Of a DNA stretch of 64,000 nt, positions 62,152-64,000 are shown in pieces (position 1 is the stretch's first letter; every line of letters starts with the position of its first letter). Location of the stretch: positions 496,001 to 560,000 of the forward strand of contig JAFEAQ010000004.1 in the NCBI GenBank assembly GCA_018266295.1. Reading direction: 5' to 3'. The position numbers and the translations under genes were made by a program. The notes under the pieces were generated by a model, which was given only the letters and a program-made list of their open reading frames with translations, was not told the DNA's origin and searched no databases. Source of the DNA: Bdellovibrionales bacterium (GTDB lineage Bacteria > Bdellovibrionota > Bdellovibrionia > Bdellovibrionales > Bdellovibrionaceae).

Positions 62152-64000
62152 ATGGCCTCACCTTTAGATCTGAAGCAAATCGTTACAAATTGGCAGAATT
62201 CCGGCGAGCGCGTGAATGCCCACTGGTCAGGAAGTTTTGATGATTATTTGGCTCTTGTAAAAAAGAACCCAAAAGTCACTCGCAATGCCTATCAACGTCT
62301 CTATGACATGATCATGGAAGCGGGCACTGAAGACTACATCGACTTCAAAAAACAAGTGACTCGTTATAAGTTTTTTGACGATGCTGCCAACAACGGTAAA
62401 GACGCGGTCTTTGGGTTGGACGTTGCCTTGATGAAACTTGTGAACGTACTTAGAGCTGCTTCACTCGGCTACGGTACGGAAAAACGTGTGATCCTGCTTC
62501 ACGGTCCGGTGGGAAGTGCGAAATCTACGATTTGCCGTATGATCAAAAAAGGTCTTGAGGCTTATTCGAAATCAGACTCCGGTGCACTTTACACTTTTGA
62601 ATGGGTGGATGAAGAAGGTAAGCTCGATGGTCTTCTCGGTAAAGGCGTGAAGGCCTTCCAAAGCCCGATGCATGAAGAACCTTTGTTGCTTATTCCTGAA
62701 GAACTTCGTCCAAAAATTTGTGAAGAGTTGAATCGCGGTCAAGAAGGCACGTTCCGCGTGCACATTGATGGTGAACTTAGCCCGCCAAGCCGCTTTATCT
62801 TCCGTGCTTTGATGGATCGCTATCATGGTGATCTAATGAAAGTTCTTTCTCACGTTCGTGTGAAACGTATGTTCTTGTCAGAAGCAGATCGTATCGGTAT
62901 CGGTACCTTCCAGCCGAAAGATGAAAAGAACCAAGACTCTACAGAGCTCACTGGTGATATCAACTATCGTAAGATTGCTGAGTACGGTTCGGATTCAGAT
63001 CCGCGTGCTTTCAACTTCGATGGTGAGTTCAACGTTGCCAATCGTGGGATCATCGAGTTCGTCGAGGTGCTGAAGCTCGACGTTGCGTTCTTGTATGACC
63101 TTTTGGGTGCATCCCAAGAGCATAGAGTAAAACCTAAGAAGTTTGCTCAAACTCATATCGATGAAGTGATCATCGGTCACACGAATGAGCCTGAGTATCG
63201 CCGGCTTCAAGACAATGAGTTCATGGAAGCCCTCCGTGACCGTACTGTGAAGATCGATATTCCGTACATCACTCGTTGGAAAGAAGAAGTGAATATCTAT
63301 AAAAAGGATTTCAACTCTCAGAAACTGAGAGGCATCAGTATTGCTCCGCACACGATTGAAATGGCGGCAATGTGGGCAATCCTGACTCGTTTGGAAAAAC
63401 CTAAGAAGGCGAACCTCACGAGATTGCAAAAACTGAAACTCTATAACGGTAAAACATTACCGAATTATACTGAAGACAACGTCAAAGAGCTCCGTAAGGA
63501 GACTATGCGCGAAGGTCTCGAGGGGATTTCTCCTCGTTACATCCAGGATAAGCTTTCGAATGCGCTTGTGGCGGCTCAGCAGAACAACAAAGGTTCTGTG
63601 AATCCGTTCATGGTTTTGAATGAGCTTGAGTCGGGCCTTAAAAACCACTCGCTCCTTTCAAACGAAGAGCTGAAAGCGGATTACCGCGAACTCTTGGGTG
63701 TTGTGAAACAGGAATACGAAGAGATCATTAAAGCGGAAGTACAAAGAGCGATCAGCGCCGATGAAAGTGCGCTTCAACGTCTTTGTGCGAACTACATCGA
63801 TAACGTAAAGGCTTACACTCAGAAGGAAAAAGTCCGTAACCAGTTTACTGGTCAGGATGATGAGCCGGATGAGCGCCTGATGCGTTCAATCGAAGAGAAG
63901 ATCGAAATTCCTGAGTCTCGCAAAGACGATTTCCGTCGCGAGATCATGAATTACATCGGTGCTTTGGCGATTGAAGGTAAGAAGTTCAATTACAAAATGA
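62152..64000 (+). CDS. prkA: PrkA-family serine protein kinase, N-terminal 616 residues
   Basis: The gene runs off the right edge; 616 codons are open. AAGGAG (62140-62145) precedes the ATG at 62152. The AAA+-like N-terminal part contains the P-loop GPVGSAKST at residues 118-126, and the phrases [18 protein letters not shown] and [24 protein letters not shown] match PrkA. Family members phosphorylate or degrade targets under stress or nutrient limitation. It often pairs with YeaH and SpoVR genes, which would lie beyond the window. Confidence 0.95.
   Translation, partial: MASPLDLKQIVTNWQNSGERVNAHWSGSFDDYLALVKKNPKVTRNAYQRLYDMIMEAGTEDYIDFKKQVTRYKFFDDAANNGKDAVFGLDVALMKLVNVLRAASLGYGTEKRVILLHGPVGSAKSTICRMIKKGLEAYSKSDSGALYTFEWVDEEGKLDGLLGKGVKAFQSPMHEEPLLLIPEELRPKICEELNRGQEGTFRVHIDGELSPPSRFIFRALMDRYHGDLMKVLSHVRVKRMFLSEADRIGIGTFQPKDEKNQDSTELTGDINYRKIAEYGSDSDPRAFNFDGEFNVANRGIIEFVEVLKLDVAFLYDLLGASQEHRVKPKKFAQTHIDEVIIGHTNEPEYRRLQDNEFMEALRDRTVKIDIPYITRWKEEVNIYKKDFNSQKLRGISIAPHTIEMAAMWAILTRLEKPKKANLTRLQKLKLYNGKTLPNYTEDNVKELRKETMREGLEGISPRYIQDKLSNALVAAQQNNKGSVNPFMVLNELESGLKNHSLLSNEELKADYRELLGVVKQEYEEIIKAEVQRAISADESALQRLCANYIDNVKAYTQKEKVRNQFTGQDDEPDERLMRSIEEKIEIPESRKDDFRREIMNYIGALAIEGKKFNYKM

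Overview
The window looks like chromosomal core sequence from a Gram-negative bacterium of the Bdellovibrio type (phylum Bdellovibrionota). This placement is an inference from the mix of genes and from protein style: many lipoproteins, extra stator proteins, a suf rather than isc system, a PrkA kinase, MreB, and large secreted proteins without recognisable families. No single marker here proves it. Genes are dense, sit on both strands, and are often joined by 1-4 base overlaps. I saw no rRNA, tRNA, CRISPR array, insertion sequence, prophage or plasmid functions. Layout: 1-8.4 kb holds a sorbosone-dehydrogenase-like/cytochrome c lipoprotein, two nitroreductases, an ABC pair with an unusual ATPase, a small secreted protein behind a repeat-rich promoter region, and an alpha/beta hydrolase. 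8.5-13.1 kb is a forward block of dus, typA and an ABC-2 exporter pair. 13.1-15.6 kb is a reverse envelope operon (PAP2 phosphatase, epimerase, monofunctional transglycosylase). 15.6-18.5 kb has a MotA/MotB stator pair and an MHS-type transporter. 18.6-22.2 kb carries two exported proteins of no known family, one of 932 residues. 22.3-30.7 kb has a DUF2799-like lipoprotein, then a reverse run of tolQ, tolR, tolA-like, tolB, glnE and a periplasmic cyclophilin, with a GDPD-like protein upstream. 30.9-36.6 kb is a complete suf operon led by an Rrf2 regulator with an IscR-like cysteine triad. 36.6-39.6 kb has a zinc-metallopeptidase-like lipoprotein and a long intergenic region. 39.6-45.4 kb is a forward operon xseA, xseB, ispA, tlyA, a patatin-like lipoprotein that has lost its catalytic residues, and pepP. 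45.5-49.4 kb has an esterase, a HAD phosphatase, a GNAT-like gene and glpD. 49.5-54.7 kb is mreB followed by a sigma-region-4 protein, an anti-sigma-like membrane protein, a sensor kinase and a membrane-anchored protein. 54.8-57.9 kb has an LpoB-like lipoprotein, a COG3014-like lipoprotein and ChaA. 57.9-64 kb has a PhaR-like regulator, a pseudopilin-like protein without a prepilin site, a TPR lipoprotein, a LolB-like lipoprotein, and the start of prkA. The common theme is envelope building and maintenance: Tol complex, peptidoglycan synthesis (MtgA, LpoB-like, MreB), lipoproteins, and sensing of envelope state. The most unusual candidates are the sigma/anti-sigma/kinase cluster behind mreB, the pseudo-patatin lipoprotein in the xse-isp-tly operon, the degenerate ABC ATPase, the pseudopilin-like protein, and the 932/236-residue exported pair. 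None is proven to be a new system from sequence alone.
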